NCBI GenBank assembly: GCA_015233485.1
Contig: JADFXO010000095.1
Span: 537-11,501, forward strand
Direction: 5' to 3'
Source of the DNA: Nitrospirota bacterium
GTDB taxonomy: Bacteria; Nitrospirota; Thermodesulfovibrionia; Thermodesulfovibrionales; Magnetobacteriaceae
DNA: 10,965 bases
Below, in pieces: positions 1 through 6,142 of the stretch. Position 1 is the stretch's first letter. Each line of letters starts with the position of its first letter. Below the pieces are notes generated by a model that worked only from the letters and a program-made list of their open reading frames with translations, searched no databases and was not told where the DNA came from. Made by a program: the position numbers and the translations under genes.

Positions 1-978
1 GGCAAGACCGGTAAACTCATCTCGCAGTGGCTTGATAGAGAGAGGCACATCGGCTATGAAGTGCTGGGGTATCTGGACGATGAGCCCGAGAGAATCGGTA
101 CGTATATAGACGGAAAAAAGGTTTTTGGGCAGGTCAGACACTATACCAGATTCATTAAAGAACTCCAAATCAACACTATTATCATTGCCATGCCGTCTCT
201 TGGCCCGGACAAGATATCCTCTCTTGCCTATGAGATACAGCAAAAAGTAAAAAACACGATGATTGTCCCCAACCTCTACGGCATAGCGCTCTTAAACACC
301 GAGCTTCTGCATTTGTTTTACGAGGAGATTTTCCTGCTGAAGGTCAAAAACAACCTGAAATCCATGTCAAACAGGATAATAAAAAGGGCATTCGACCTTA
401 CAGCAGGCATAGCGCTGCTGCCCTTTTTACTGTTGTTAATGGCCGTCATAGGGATTATAACGAAACTTACTTCACCCGGCCCGGTAATATATAAACAGCA
501 GAGAATAGGAATAGGTGGGCGGCCTTTTAACTGCTACAAGTTCCGCACAATGGTGCAGGACTCAGAGAGGATATTAAACGAACTCCTGCAAAGCAACAGG
601 GCAATGAAAGACGAGTGGGAGAGGCACTGGAAACTTAGCAAAGACCCGCGCATAACACGCATTGGGATGTTCCTCAGGAAGACCTCCCTTGATGAGCTTC
701 CACAAATCCTCAATGTCCTCAAGGGTGAGATGAGCCTCGTTGGTCCGCGGCCATATCTTCAGAGAGAGATGTACGCAATTGCAAACGATATTGAAGACAT
801 TACGAAAGTTCCGCCTGGAATAACCGGCCTCTGGCAGGTCTCAGGCAGGAGTTCAACCACGTATGAGCATAGAATCAGGCTTGACATCTGGTATATGATG
901 AACTGGTCTTTAGGGCTTGACTTGTTTATCTTGTTAAGAACCATTAAGGTTGTATTATTTATGAAGGGGGTACGATGA
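1..978 (+). CDS. wbaP: WbaP-type undecaprenyl-phosphate sugar-1-phosphate transferase (5' partial)
   Basis: This enzyme family moves a sugar-1-phosphate (classically galactose-1-P) from a UDP-sugar onto undecaprenyl phosphate in the inner membrane, the priming step of O-antigen, capsule or exopolysaccharide synthesis. The reading frame is open from base 1, so the gene starts upstream; 325 residues are visible. The first ~120 look like the Rossmann-like domain of the long polyprenyl glycosylphosphotransferases (GKTGKLISQW, then GYEVLGYLDDEP). From about residue 124 comes the bacterial sugar transferase domain: NRIIKRAFD, a hydrophobic hairpin (~130-153), SPGPVIYKQQRIG, YKFRTM, the DEWERHWKLSKDPRIT stretch typical of WbaP, then LRKTSLDELPQ, GEMSLVGPRPY and PPGITGLWQVSGR. 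All the expected core motifs are present and the C-terminus is complete. Only one base separates its stop from lolA. Sugar specificity cannot be told from this; family assignment is strong, the exact symbol less so. Confidence 0.88.
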   Translation, partial: GKTGKLISQWLDRERHIGYEVLGYLDDEPERIGTYIDGKKVFGQVRHYTRFIKELQINTIIIAMPSLGPDKISSLAYEIQQKVKNTMIVPNLYGIALLNTELLHLFYEEIFLLKVKNNLKSMSNRIIKRAFDLTAGIALLPFLLLLMAVIGIITKLTSPGPVIYKQQRIGIGGRPFNCYKFRTMVQDSERILNELLQSNRAMKDEWERHWKLSKDPRITRIGMFLRKTSLDELPQILNVLKGEMSLVGPRPYLQREMYAIANDIEDITKVPPGITGLWQVSGRSSTTYEHRIRLDIWYMMNWSLGLDLFILLRTIKVVLFMKGVR

Positions 979-979
979 A

Positions 980-1621
980 ATGAAAGAGAAAACAGTTTTA
1001 AGCGCGGTAAAAAAGGTGTCGTTGGCGTTATGTGTCTTGTTTATGGTGTCGGCAGCGGATGCCTCAGGGCCGATTTTTACGAGAATAAAATCTGCCTATG
1101 ACTCGTTCAAAGACATAAGCGGCAAGTTCTCACAGCTTAGTAAAATCAAGGACCTGAACAAGGAAATGTCTTATGAAGGAATTTTTAGCATCAAGCCGCC
1201 GTCAAAAATGTCATGGCGGTACGAGGGTGAAGACGAGCAGGAGGTTTACATCAACGGCGACGAACTTACGATATATAAAAAGAAGCTCAATCAGGCCATG
1301 CGCTCAAAACTGGACGAGGCGGCCATAGCCCAAACACCCCTGGCGCTGTTAAGGGGTTTAAAAGACATTGAAAAGGACTACGACATTGTGGAAAAAAAAG
1401 ACGTTATGCGCCTAACGCCTAAAAATCCCTCGTTTAAGGTCAAATACTTCGACGTCTATCCATCAAAGGACGCCCCTTTCCCAATAAAGAAGATAGTCCT
1501 CTACGACAAAAACGACAACACCGTCGAACTCACCTTGCAGGGCGTAAAGGTAAACGCTGGCCTGGCAGACGAGATATTTCAGTTTATCCCTCCTGAGGGA
1601 GTGACCATCGTTGACAACTGA
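980..1621 (+). CDS. lolA: Outer-membrane lipoprotein carrier protein LolA
   Basis: LolA is the periplasmic chaperone that accepts lipoproteins released by the LolCDE ABC transporter and ferries them to the outer membrane. The 213-residue product starts with a lysine-rich n-region and a hydrophobic stretch (residues 13-25), ending in a signal-peptidase I site of the A-x-A type (ADA, cut after about residue 28). The mature part shows the LolA-like pattern: SFKDISGKFSQ, YEGIFSIKPPSKMSWRYEG, an INGDELTIY strand, and near the C-terminus NTVELTLQGVKVNAGL followed by EIFQFIPPEGV, which closes the half-barrel. Length is usual for the family. The ATG lies one base after the wbaP stop, so translation is probably coupled. 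tsaD follows after 15 bases. No LolB is seen in the window, as is common outside gamma- and betaproteobacteria. Confidence 0.88.
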   Translation: MKEKTVLSAVKKVSLALCVLFMVSAADASGPIFTRIKSAYDSFKDISGKFSQLSKIKDLNKEMSYEGIFSIKPPSKMSWRYEGEDEQEVYINGDELTIYKKKLNQAMRSKLDEAAIAQTPLALLRGLKDIEKDYDIVEKKDVMRLTPKNPSFKVKYFDVYPSKDAPFPIKKIVLYDKNDNTVELTLQGVKVNAGLADEIFQFIPPEGVTIVDN

Positions 1622-1636
1622 GGGCAGGCAAGTGCG

Positions 1637-2629
1637 ATGAATGAGGCAATACTCGCGATTGACACGTCATGCGACGACACATCGGCGGCGGTGGTATGCG
1701 GCGGCAGTCAAATACTTTCAAACGTCGTATCGGGGCAGAATTTGGTTCACGAGCGATTTGGCGGCATAGTGCCGGAGCTTGCCTCAAGAAGACACCTTGA
1801 AATGATAGAAGGCGTCGTTGACGAGGCAATGACAGCGGCGTCCATATCCTTTGCCTCTGTCAGCGCGGTAGCCGTATGCAAAGGCCCCGGCCTCATAGGC
1901 TCGCTAATCGTAGGGACTGCCTTTGCCAAGGCTCTGGCCTACGTCCACAAGCTCCCGTTGATAGGCGTAAACCACCTTGAAGGGCATATCTGCTCAGCCT
2001 TTTTAAAAGAAGGGGGGCCGCCAACACTGCCGTTTATCTCCCTCGTCGTATCAGGGGGACATACGAGCCTGTACAGGGTGGATGGCTGTGGGAAATACAA
2101 AGAGCTTGGCCGCAGCCGCGACGACGCCGCCGGTGAGGCCTACGACAAGGTGGCCAAGATGCTTGGACTGGGGTTTCCGGGCGGCCCGGTTATAGACAGG
2201 CTTGCACGCACCGGCAACCCGCGCGCAGTGTCCTTTCCACGGCCGTATATGCCGCAGACGCTGGACTTTAGCTTCAGCGGCCTGAAGACGTCGGTCAGGA
2301 GTTTCCTTGCCCAAAACACGCCTGACATCTCAACAGAGGACATCTGCGCCTCATTTCAAGCCGCGGTCATAGATGTCCTTATAAGAAAAATCGAATGGGC
2401 GACTGCTCAGGAGAACATCACATCGGTCGCGCTATCGGGCGGAGTAGCGGCCAATGACGGACTGCGGCAACGCATCACAGAGCTAAAGGGAATTGAGACC
2501 TACATCCCGCCAAAACCACTCTGCACAGACAACGCCGCCATGATAGGGGCAGCGGCCTACGAACAATTTCTGAAAGGCGATTTTGCCGATTTGAGATTAA
2601 ACCCCAAGGCGTATCTACCGGTGGGTTAA
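1637..2629 (+). CDS. tsaD: tRNA N6-adenosine threonylcarbamoyltransferase TsaD
   Basis: TsaD transfers the threonylcarbamoyl group from threonylcarbamoyl-AMP to A37 of tRNAs that read ANN codons, acting in the cytoplasm with TsaB and TsaE. The 330-residue product has the full ASKHA-fold signature: AIDTSCDDTSAAV at 7-19, KGPGLIGSLIVG at 82-93, the metal-binding pair H113 and H117 in NHLEGH, SLVVSGGHTSL around 135-145, DDAAGEAYDKVAKMLGLGFPGGP at ~162-183 (quoted here as one continuous motif in two parts: DDAAGEAYDKVAK and MLGLGFPGGP), FSFSGLKTS at 211-219, ALSGGVAAN at 265-273 and CTDNAAMIG at 296-304 with the metal-ligand aspartate. Length matches the bacterial family (about 330-345). A GAGGGCAGG stretch just after the lolA stop can serve as ribosome binding site. 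It is the last gene of the wbaP-lolA-tsaD run and converges on the HEPN-like gene with 19 bases between stops; no clear terminator stem is seen there. Confidence 0.97.
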   Translation: MNEAILAIDTSCDDTSAAVVCGGSQILSNVVSGQNLVHERFGGIVPELASRRHLEMIEGVVDEAMTAASISFASVSAVAVCKGPGLIGSLIVGTAFAKALAYVHKLPLIGVNHLEGHICSAFLKEGGPPTLPFISLVVSGGHTSLYRVDGCGKYKELGRSRDDAAGEAYDKVAKMLGLGFPGGPVIDRLARTGNPRAVSFPRPYMPQTLDFSFSGLKTSVRSFLAQNTPDISTEDICASFQAAVIDVLIRKIEWATAQENITSVALSGGVAANDGLRQRITELKGIETYIPPKPLCTDNAAMIGAAAYEQFLKGDFADLRLNPKAYLPVG

Positions 2630-2648
2630 AACTTTTTTACAGTATGCC

Positions 2649-3080
2649 TTATATTTCTTTTAAGGCCTTATTAAAGGCGTCATTTAATTTTGCGCCTGCT
2701 TCTATTGAGGTTATTTCTCTTTCTAAATAAAATACTATAAGTTTGGCTTTATTGATAATATTTTTATCAATAATTGCACTCAACTCGTAATCACATAAGT
2801 TACGTAATTCCTTTAAGTGCTTTAGTTTCCCTGATATGTCAGTTCTATCATAATTCGCCATAATTTTTTGAATTATATAGTGTATGTTTCGTCTATTCTT
2901 CAACTCATTTCTATCACCAACGGTTAGCAAATGATATATTTTTTCTCTGTACTTAAGAAATATGTAATAATAATATCTTCCAATTGTTGTCCTGCTAACC
3001 GCTTCAGTAATATCCTTATTTTTATAATTAAGGCATGGGAGCTCTTCCGCTGTTATTTTAAAATGATCAATTTGAAACAT
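2649..3080 (-). CDS. HEPN-like domain protein, AT-rich accessory gene
   Basis: A 143-residue, mostly helical protein whose pattern resembles small bacterial HEPN proteins: SRTTIGRYYYYIFLKYREKI (29-48) looks like the family's 'SRAYYAxFLxARexL' helix, a histidine follows in RNIHYIIQK (H67), and LKELRNLCDYEL (89-100) matches the 'LRxLRNxADYdL' helix that carries the active-site arginine in HEPN nucleases. The classical R-x4-6-H motif is not intact: at R93-N94-L95-C96-D97-Y98 a tyrosine stands where histidine is expected, so nuclease activity cannot be assumed. The start ATG overlaps the end of the TPR-like gene by 14 bases, with TAGGAAA as ribosome binding site, so the two are co-translated. Base composition is much more AT-rich than in tsaD or the tat genes, which suggests transfer. 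HEPN genes often act in toxin-antitoxin or phage defence; that role is inference here. Confidence 0.65.
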   Translation of the reverse strand: MFQIDHFKITAEELPCLNYKNKDITEAVSRTTIGRYYYYIFLKYREKIYHLLTVGDRNELKNRRNIHYIIQKIMANYDRTDISGKLKHLKELRNLCDYELSAIIDKNIINKAKLIVFYLEREITSIEAGAKLNDAFNKALKEI

Positions 3081-3900
3081 AACGGTTTCCTATAACATTA
3101 ACCAACACTAATACACCGGGATATTTAGAGATGATTAGTTTATAAATATAAATTTCTAAATTGAACTCTTCTTCAATTGACATAGGTTTTGAGATTATTT
3201 TTAAAGAAAAGTATTTTATATCAGGAAATTCTATATCGACCTCTTCATATGGGATTATATCATCTATTATCTGATTATCCTTTGCGTAATCTTTAATATA
3301 TTCGTAGATATCTGAATATGTCTTATCTTTTAACAATTTCTTTCCATTTAAATAGGACTCAAGAATATTCATAGCTCTGATTAATGGCTCCGCGTCCCTT
3401 TTCGATACCTTTTCGTAGAATGAATTATCATTGAAATCGATCTCAGAATTATGATATACCATATTCCACAATTCTAATACTACTTTATGTATTTCTTCAT
3501 AATTTGATAAATTAGAATTATATATAGCAAGCGCAACAAGTGCAGATATTCTCTCATGCTCAATCAACTTATTATCTTTAAGTAATTGCCTCAATATCTT
3601 AACGGCTTCTTTTGTGTTGCCCTTTCTATTTTTTATCTCCGCTTTGACCATCTCTAAATAAAAAGGTACATTTCCATTAACAAGGTTATAACATTCATCA
3701 AGTTTCAGTTCGGCTTTCTCTATATCATCTAACCTCATATAACATTCTATCAATTCCATCATCAAATCAACTTTATCTTTGGGATTTTTTTCCAGATCGT
3801 CAGATATTTTTATTACCAAAGATTGCAACTCTTCTATCGAGAGATTTTGCTCCAACATATTAGCATAGCTTCTGCTTAAAGGAAACGGTAACACCGTCAT
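3067..3900 (-). CDS. TPR-like helical protein of unknown function, partner of the HEPN-like gene
   Basis: A 277-residue protein not assigned to a named family. Residues ~15-140 are paired amphipathic helices spaced like tetratricopeptide repeats: LIECYMRLDDIEKAELKLDE, then FYLEMVKAEIKNRKGNTKEA with VKILRQLL, then ISALVALAIYNSNLSNYEEI. Such folds bind proteins. The last ~64 residues look like a separate small alpha/beta unit: FPDIKYFSLKIISKPMS strand, an acidic helix IEEEFNLEIYIYKLI, then a very hydrophobic strand PGVLVLVNVIGNRY. No signal peptide or membrane helix is seen. I chose the ATG at 3900, which has GAGGTG six bases ahead; a GTG at 3909 would add three residues but would overlap that ribosome binding site. 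Strongly AT-rich like its downstream partner, with which it overlaps by 14 bases. A regulator, adaptor or antitoxin for the HEPN-like protein is a reasonable guess only. Confidence 0.7.
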   Translation of the reverse strand: MTVLPFPLSRSYANMLEQNLSIEELQSLVIKISDDLEKNPKDKVDLMMELIECYMRLDDIEKAELKLDECYNLVNGNVPFYLEMVKAEIKNRKGNTKEAVKILRQLLKDNKLIEHERISALVALAIYNSNLSNYEEIHKVVLELWNMVYHNSEIDFNDNSFYEKVSKRDAEPLIRAMNILESYLNGKKLLKDKTYSDIYEYIKDYAKDNQIIDDIIPYEEVDIEFPDIKYFSLKIISKPMSIEEEFNLEIYIYKLIISKYPGVLVLVNVIGNRYVSN

Positions 3901-3941
3901 CGCACCCACCTCATATCAACAATATACTTTTGTATAGTCAT
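3897..3941 (-). CDS. Possible 14-codon leader ORF upstream of the TPR-like gene
   Basis: Between the candidate promoter and the TPR-like gene, the minus strand holds ATG at 3941 with 14 sense codons (MTIQKYIVDMRWVR). Its TGA shares bases with the ATG of the next gene (ATGA overlap at 3900-3897). AAGGTGG lies about ten bases upstream and could act as ribosome binding site, and the second site GAGGTGG for the main gene lies inside the small ORF. This arrangement would allow translational coupling. It may equally be chance in an AT-rich leader; there is no family to compare with. Confidence 0.25.
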   Translation of the reverse strand: MTIQKYIVDMRWVR

Positions 3942-3971
3942 TTTAATAAAACCACCTTACTCACTTAACTA

Positions 3972-4002
3972 ATGATAGCACATCTGCACGATGGCCTGTC
4001 AA
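3972..4002 (-). promoter_or_regulatory. Candidate sigma-70 promoter for the TPR/HEPN cassette
   Basis: On the minus strand TTGACA (4002-3997) is followed after 19 bases by TATCAT (3977-3972), preceded by TG in the extended -10 position. The predicted transcript would start near 3965, about 65 bases ahead of the TPR-like start codon. The spacer is long, so strength is uncertain, but it would give the cassette its own expression independent of the tat operon just upstream. Confidence 0.45.
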
Positions 4003-4020
4003 TGATTTTACGTTATGTGA

Positions 4021-4836
4021 TTATTTGGGGGCAGTTAAATCCGTAGATTCGGAGGTCTGGTCTTGTTCCTCTGGTTTTTTTCTGATTAACCTTGACGCCA
4101 ATATCCCGATTTCGTAAAGTACAATTATGGGGACGGCCATGAGCGTTTGATTAAACGCGTCGGGGGTCGGCGTTACTACGGCGGATATTACAAACGCCGC
4201 TACGATTACGTGTTTTCTTATCTTGCCTAATTGTTGCGGAGTTACCAGCCCCATTTTCGTCAGTACGAACAGCGCTATCGGCAGCTCAAATATCACCCCA
4301 AAGGCCAGTATGAATTTCGTCGTGAAACCTACGTAATTACCTACAGAAATCATCGGCGTCAGGTTCTCCGTCTTATATGTCATCAAAAACCCAAACGCAA
4401 ACGGCAATATTATATAATAACAAAACACCGCCCCAACCATAAATAAAACCGTCCCCGCCGTTACAAACGGCATAATAAACTTCTTTTCCCTCTCAACAAG
4501 CCCCGGTTCTATAAAAAGCCATATTTGAGACAATATTACAGGCAGCGCTATCATCAGGGCGGCTATCAGGGCGAGCTTACAGTGCATCCAAAATGCCTCG
4601 GCAGGCTCAAGAAAGACCAATGCCTTTTGCTTTATGCCGCTCGGCTCAAGACCAACAAATGGATAATGAATACTAAAGACCATCTTCTTTTCGATGGGCA
4701 TGACCAGAGTTTTTAAAATCATTTCGGAATAATTAAATGTTACGATGAAAATCACAAGTACGGCCGCCATGGAAATTATAATTCGCTTCCTGAGCTCGCC
4801 GAGGTGTTCGAATATGGACATCTTATCATTTTCCAT
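4021..4836 (-). CDS. tatC: Sec-independent (twin-arginine) translocase subunit TatC
   Basis: TatC is the polytopic inner-membrane receptor that binds the twin-arginine signal peptide and, with TatB and TatA, exports folded proteins. The 271-residue product begins with FEHLGELRKR (9-18), the conserved N-terminal cytoplasmic motif, and then shows six hydrophobic segments: about 19-35, 86-108, 120-145, 165-190, 208-222 and 226-245. The periplasmic FLEPAEAFW motif (75-83) and VVTPTPDAFNQ in the fifth-to-sixth helix loop are present, as is the QIWLFIEPGL stretch before helix 3. The first periplasmic loop is somewhat long (about residues 45-75, including SIHYPFVGLEPSGIKQ). The charged C-terminal tail (RLIRKKPEEQDQ) is cytoplasmic. 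The start overlaps tatB by 11 bases, indicating coupled translation. Length is normal (E. coli TatC is about 258). Confidence 0.97.
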   Translation of the reverse strand: MENDKMSIFEHLGELRKRIIISMAAVLVIFIVTFNYSEMILKTLVMPIEKKMVFSIHYPFVGLEPSGIKQKALVFLEPAEAFWMHCKLALIAALMIALPVILSQIWLFIEPGLVEREKKFIMPFVTAGTVLFMVGAVFCYYIILPFAFGFLMTYKTENLTPMISVGNYVGFTTKFILAFGVIFELPIALFVLTKMGLVTPQQLGKIRKHVIVAAFVISAVVTPTPDAFNQTLMAVPIIVLYEIGILASRLIRKKPEEQDQTSESTDLTAPK

Positions 4837-5194
4837 TTATAGGGGTTCCATCTCGGGGTTTCTCTGGTGTAGCCGCCTCAGGCCCTGCGGCAGGTTTGTT
4901 ATCGGCCGGGTTTTCGGCGGCCACATCCGGAGTTTTTACCTGTGTTATAGCAGGTTGATGTCTGCGCGCAGCTTCTATTGTTTCCATGTTTATCTTTTCT
5001 ATTTCTGTTTTTACCGGTTTTGTATACTCGTAGAGTTCCGCATCCATCTGACGCTTTACGTCATTGACCATCCTTTTAAACATGGCGATATATTTCCCCG
5101 CCTTTCTGCCCAGCTCCGGCAGGTCCTTCGGCCCGTACACCAATAGCGCGATTACGAATACCACCACAATTTCGTCCATCCCTAAGTCAAACAT
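4826..5194 (-). CDS. tatB: Sec-independent translocase subunit TatB (TatA/B family)
   Basis: TatB pairs with TatC in the receptor complex of twin-arginine export in the inner membrane. The 122-residue product starts MFDLGMDEIVVVFVIALLVYGP, the classic TatB opening (MFD-I/L-G plus an acidic residue at position 8), with one short membrane helix at ~6-21, the GP hinge (21-22), LPELGRKAGKYI and an amphipathic helix to ~50. A charged helix to ~75 and an Ala/Pro-rich tail (~85-122, e.g. ENPADNKPAAGPEAATPEKP) follow. AAGGAA seven bases upstream is the ribosome binding site. Its stop overlaps tatC. MFD-G favours TatB over TatA, yet no tatA is present in the window; a bifunctional TatA/B role or a distant tatA is possible. 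The LPELG wording is TatA-like, so the A/B distinction is not certain. Confidence 0.88.
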   Translation of the reverse strand: MFDLGMDEIVVVFVIALLVYGPKDLPELGRKAGKYIAMFKRMVNDVKRQMDAELYEYTKPVKTEIEKINMETIEAARRHQPAITQVKTPDVAAENPADNKPAAGPEAATPEKPRDGTPINGK

Positions 5195-5198
5195 CGCA

Positions 5199-5996
5199 CT
5201 ATTCCTTTTCCTCTTCGTATATATATTTTAATATCCTGCCGGCGGGCGGATATATTATAGTAAACGACAGGAAAATATGCAAGTCCGGGGAGCGGGTCTT
5301 AAACCCATACCCGGCAGAGAGCGTGGTATAGAGAAAGTCCAGCGGCCTGAACCTGTAGCCTATCTTCCAGTCCCAATAGTCGAATCTATTTACATCGTCG
5401 CTTTTTTTCGTTTGAACCTCAGTGAGGACACTGAGATTGTTAGCAGCCTGAAGTTCCGCGCCGAGCATCAAATCCACCTCAGTGCCAAGGTCATGCTTAA
5501 ACGGGTGATATACGAGGGCATTGATGTGCGTCTTAAACGGGCCGATTTTCTTCGATGCAATCAAGCCGCCGCCGATACTTCCGTTTGTCCCAATCACATC
5601 TCTGCCGGACGGCAGTGCTCCTGCTGAAAGAGCCGCAACTGACGGGGTATATTGCTCCTCTTCAATAAACCTGTCTTTAATCCCTATGGCGGCGTCCTCA
5701 AACCCCGACTCGCCGGTTTTCAGATGATAGGGAATCGTGGCGCTTGCCTCTATCTCATTCGTTATGGCAAACGAAACAGAGGAGTTGATTTGATAGAAAG
5801 TGGGGTCAACAGACTGCTCAAGTTCAAATTGCGTAGAAAATATGCCAGATTGGTTCGTAGAGGTCGAAAAGGTAGAGAACACGCCGTTTGGCTGAAGCGG
5901 CTGCAGCCCCTTCACGTCAAATCCATATGCCGCGGAGGCACAAGAAAAGATTGTAAGAAAAAAAACGTATGGCAAAACCATTATACATCTTTTCAT
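5199..5996 (-). CDS. Predicted outer-membrane beta-barrel protein (transporter-like)
   Basis: A 265-residue exported protein. Residues 1-25 form a signal peptide (MKRC then a hydrophobic run VLPYVFFLTIFSCASAA). The rest alternates hydrophobic and polar residues in strands ending in aromatic residues, as in outer-membrane barrels: SSVSFAITNEIEASATIPYH, then GFEDAAIGIKDRF, SVAALSAGALPSGRD, GSIGGGLIASKKIGPFKTHI, then VDLMLGAELQAANNLSVLTE, DYWDWKIGYRF, YTTLSAGYGFKTRSPDLHIF. This pattern resembles the proteobacterial 'transporter'/MetA-pathway outer-membrane family, but I cannot name a substrate. A Cys at position 19 lies in a poor lipobox (IFSC) and probably is not lipidated. The barrel stop and the tatB start are 4 bases apart, so it leads an operon with tatBC. 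No Shine-Dalgarno sequence is obvious before ATG 5996; an internal ATG at residue 6 is a less likely start. Confidence 0.7.
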   Translation of the reverse strand: MKRCIMVLPYVFFLTIFSCASAAYGFDVKGLQPLQPNGVFSTFSTSTNQSGIFSTQFELEQSVDPTFYQINSSVSFAITNEIEASATIPYHLKTGESGFEDAAIGIKDRFIEEEQYTPSVAALSAGALPSGRDVIGTNGSIGGGLIASKKIGPFKTHINALVYHPFKHDLGTEVDLMLGAELQAANNLSVLTEVQTKKSDDVNRFDYWDWKIGYRFRPLDFLYTTLSAGYGFKTRSPDLHIFLSFTIIYPPAGRILKYIYEEEKE

Positions 5997-6003
5997 CTGG
6001 TAA

Positions 6004-6032
6004 AAATAACAGAATATAGTTTATACTGTCAA
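6004..6032 (-). promoter_or_regulatory. Candidate promoter for the barrel-tatB-tatC operon
   Basis: The minus strand has a perfect -35 box TTGACA (6032-6027), 17 bases, and a weak -10 TTATTT (6009-6004). The predicted start would leave only a few bases before ATG 5996, so the transcript may be nearly leaderless, which agrees with the missing ribosome binding site. An inverted repeat covers the -35 box. The true -10 may differ. Confidence 0.4.
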
Positions 6033-6044
6033 TGGTGGCATTGA
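6029..6044. repeat. Small perfect inverted repeat, possible operator
   Basis: TCAATG (6029-6034) and CATTGA (6039-6044) form a perfect 6-base inverted repeat around the 4-base spacer GTGG. It overlaps the -35 box of the minus-strand promoter and sits 12 bases upstream of the -35 box of the trxA promoter, a position where a dimeric regulator could control both directions. The arms are short, so chance is possible. Confidence 0.3.
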
Positions 6045-6055
6045 TAAAAACTGTA

Positions 6056-6085
6056 TTGACAAAAGAATGCGTCACCTCATATAAT
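6056..6085 (+). promoter_or_regulatory. Consensus sigma-70 promoter of trxA
   Basis: TTGACA (6056-6061) and TATAAT (6080-6085) are both perfect consensus boxes, separated by 18 bases. Transcription should start near 6092, inside or next to the palindrome TACGCGTA (6088-6095), leaving a leader of about 50 bases before trxA. This is the strongest promoter-like signal in the window and may serve trxA and ffh. Confidence 0.78.
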
Positions 6086-6142
6086 CATACGCGTACGAAA
6101 TATATGTTATTGATGAAATAATAATAAACGGAGGGTTTTTTT

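Noticed and set aside
61..63. GTG at 61 as the start of the sugar transferase
   Set aside because: The frame is open back to base 1 and the upstream residues (GKTGKLISQW) continue the family's Rossmann-like domain, so the gene is cut by the window edge.
2630..2670. Terminator between tsaD and the HEPN-like gene
   Set aside because: There is a TTTTTT run and an AAGGCCTT palindrome, but no stem of useful length sits directly before a T-tract on either strand.
4745..5146. 133-residue plus-strand frame opposite tatB/tatC
   Set aside because: Antisense shadow of tatB and tatC; rich in Phe, Tyr, Cys and Arg as expected from reading those genes backwards.
5936..5946. Lipoprotein signal (Cys 19) in the barrel protein
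   Set aside because: The residues before the cysteine (IFS) fit the lipobox poorly, and a normal signal peptidase I site follows shortly after.
5652..6044. 130-residue plus-strand frame opposite the barrel gene
   Set aside because: Arginine-rich shadow of the barrel gene, and it runs into the divergent promoter region.
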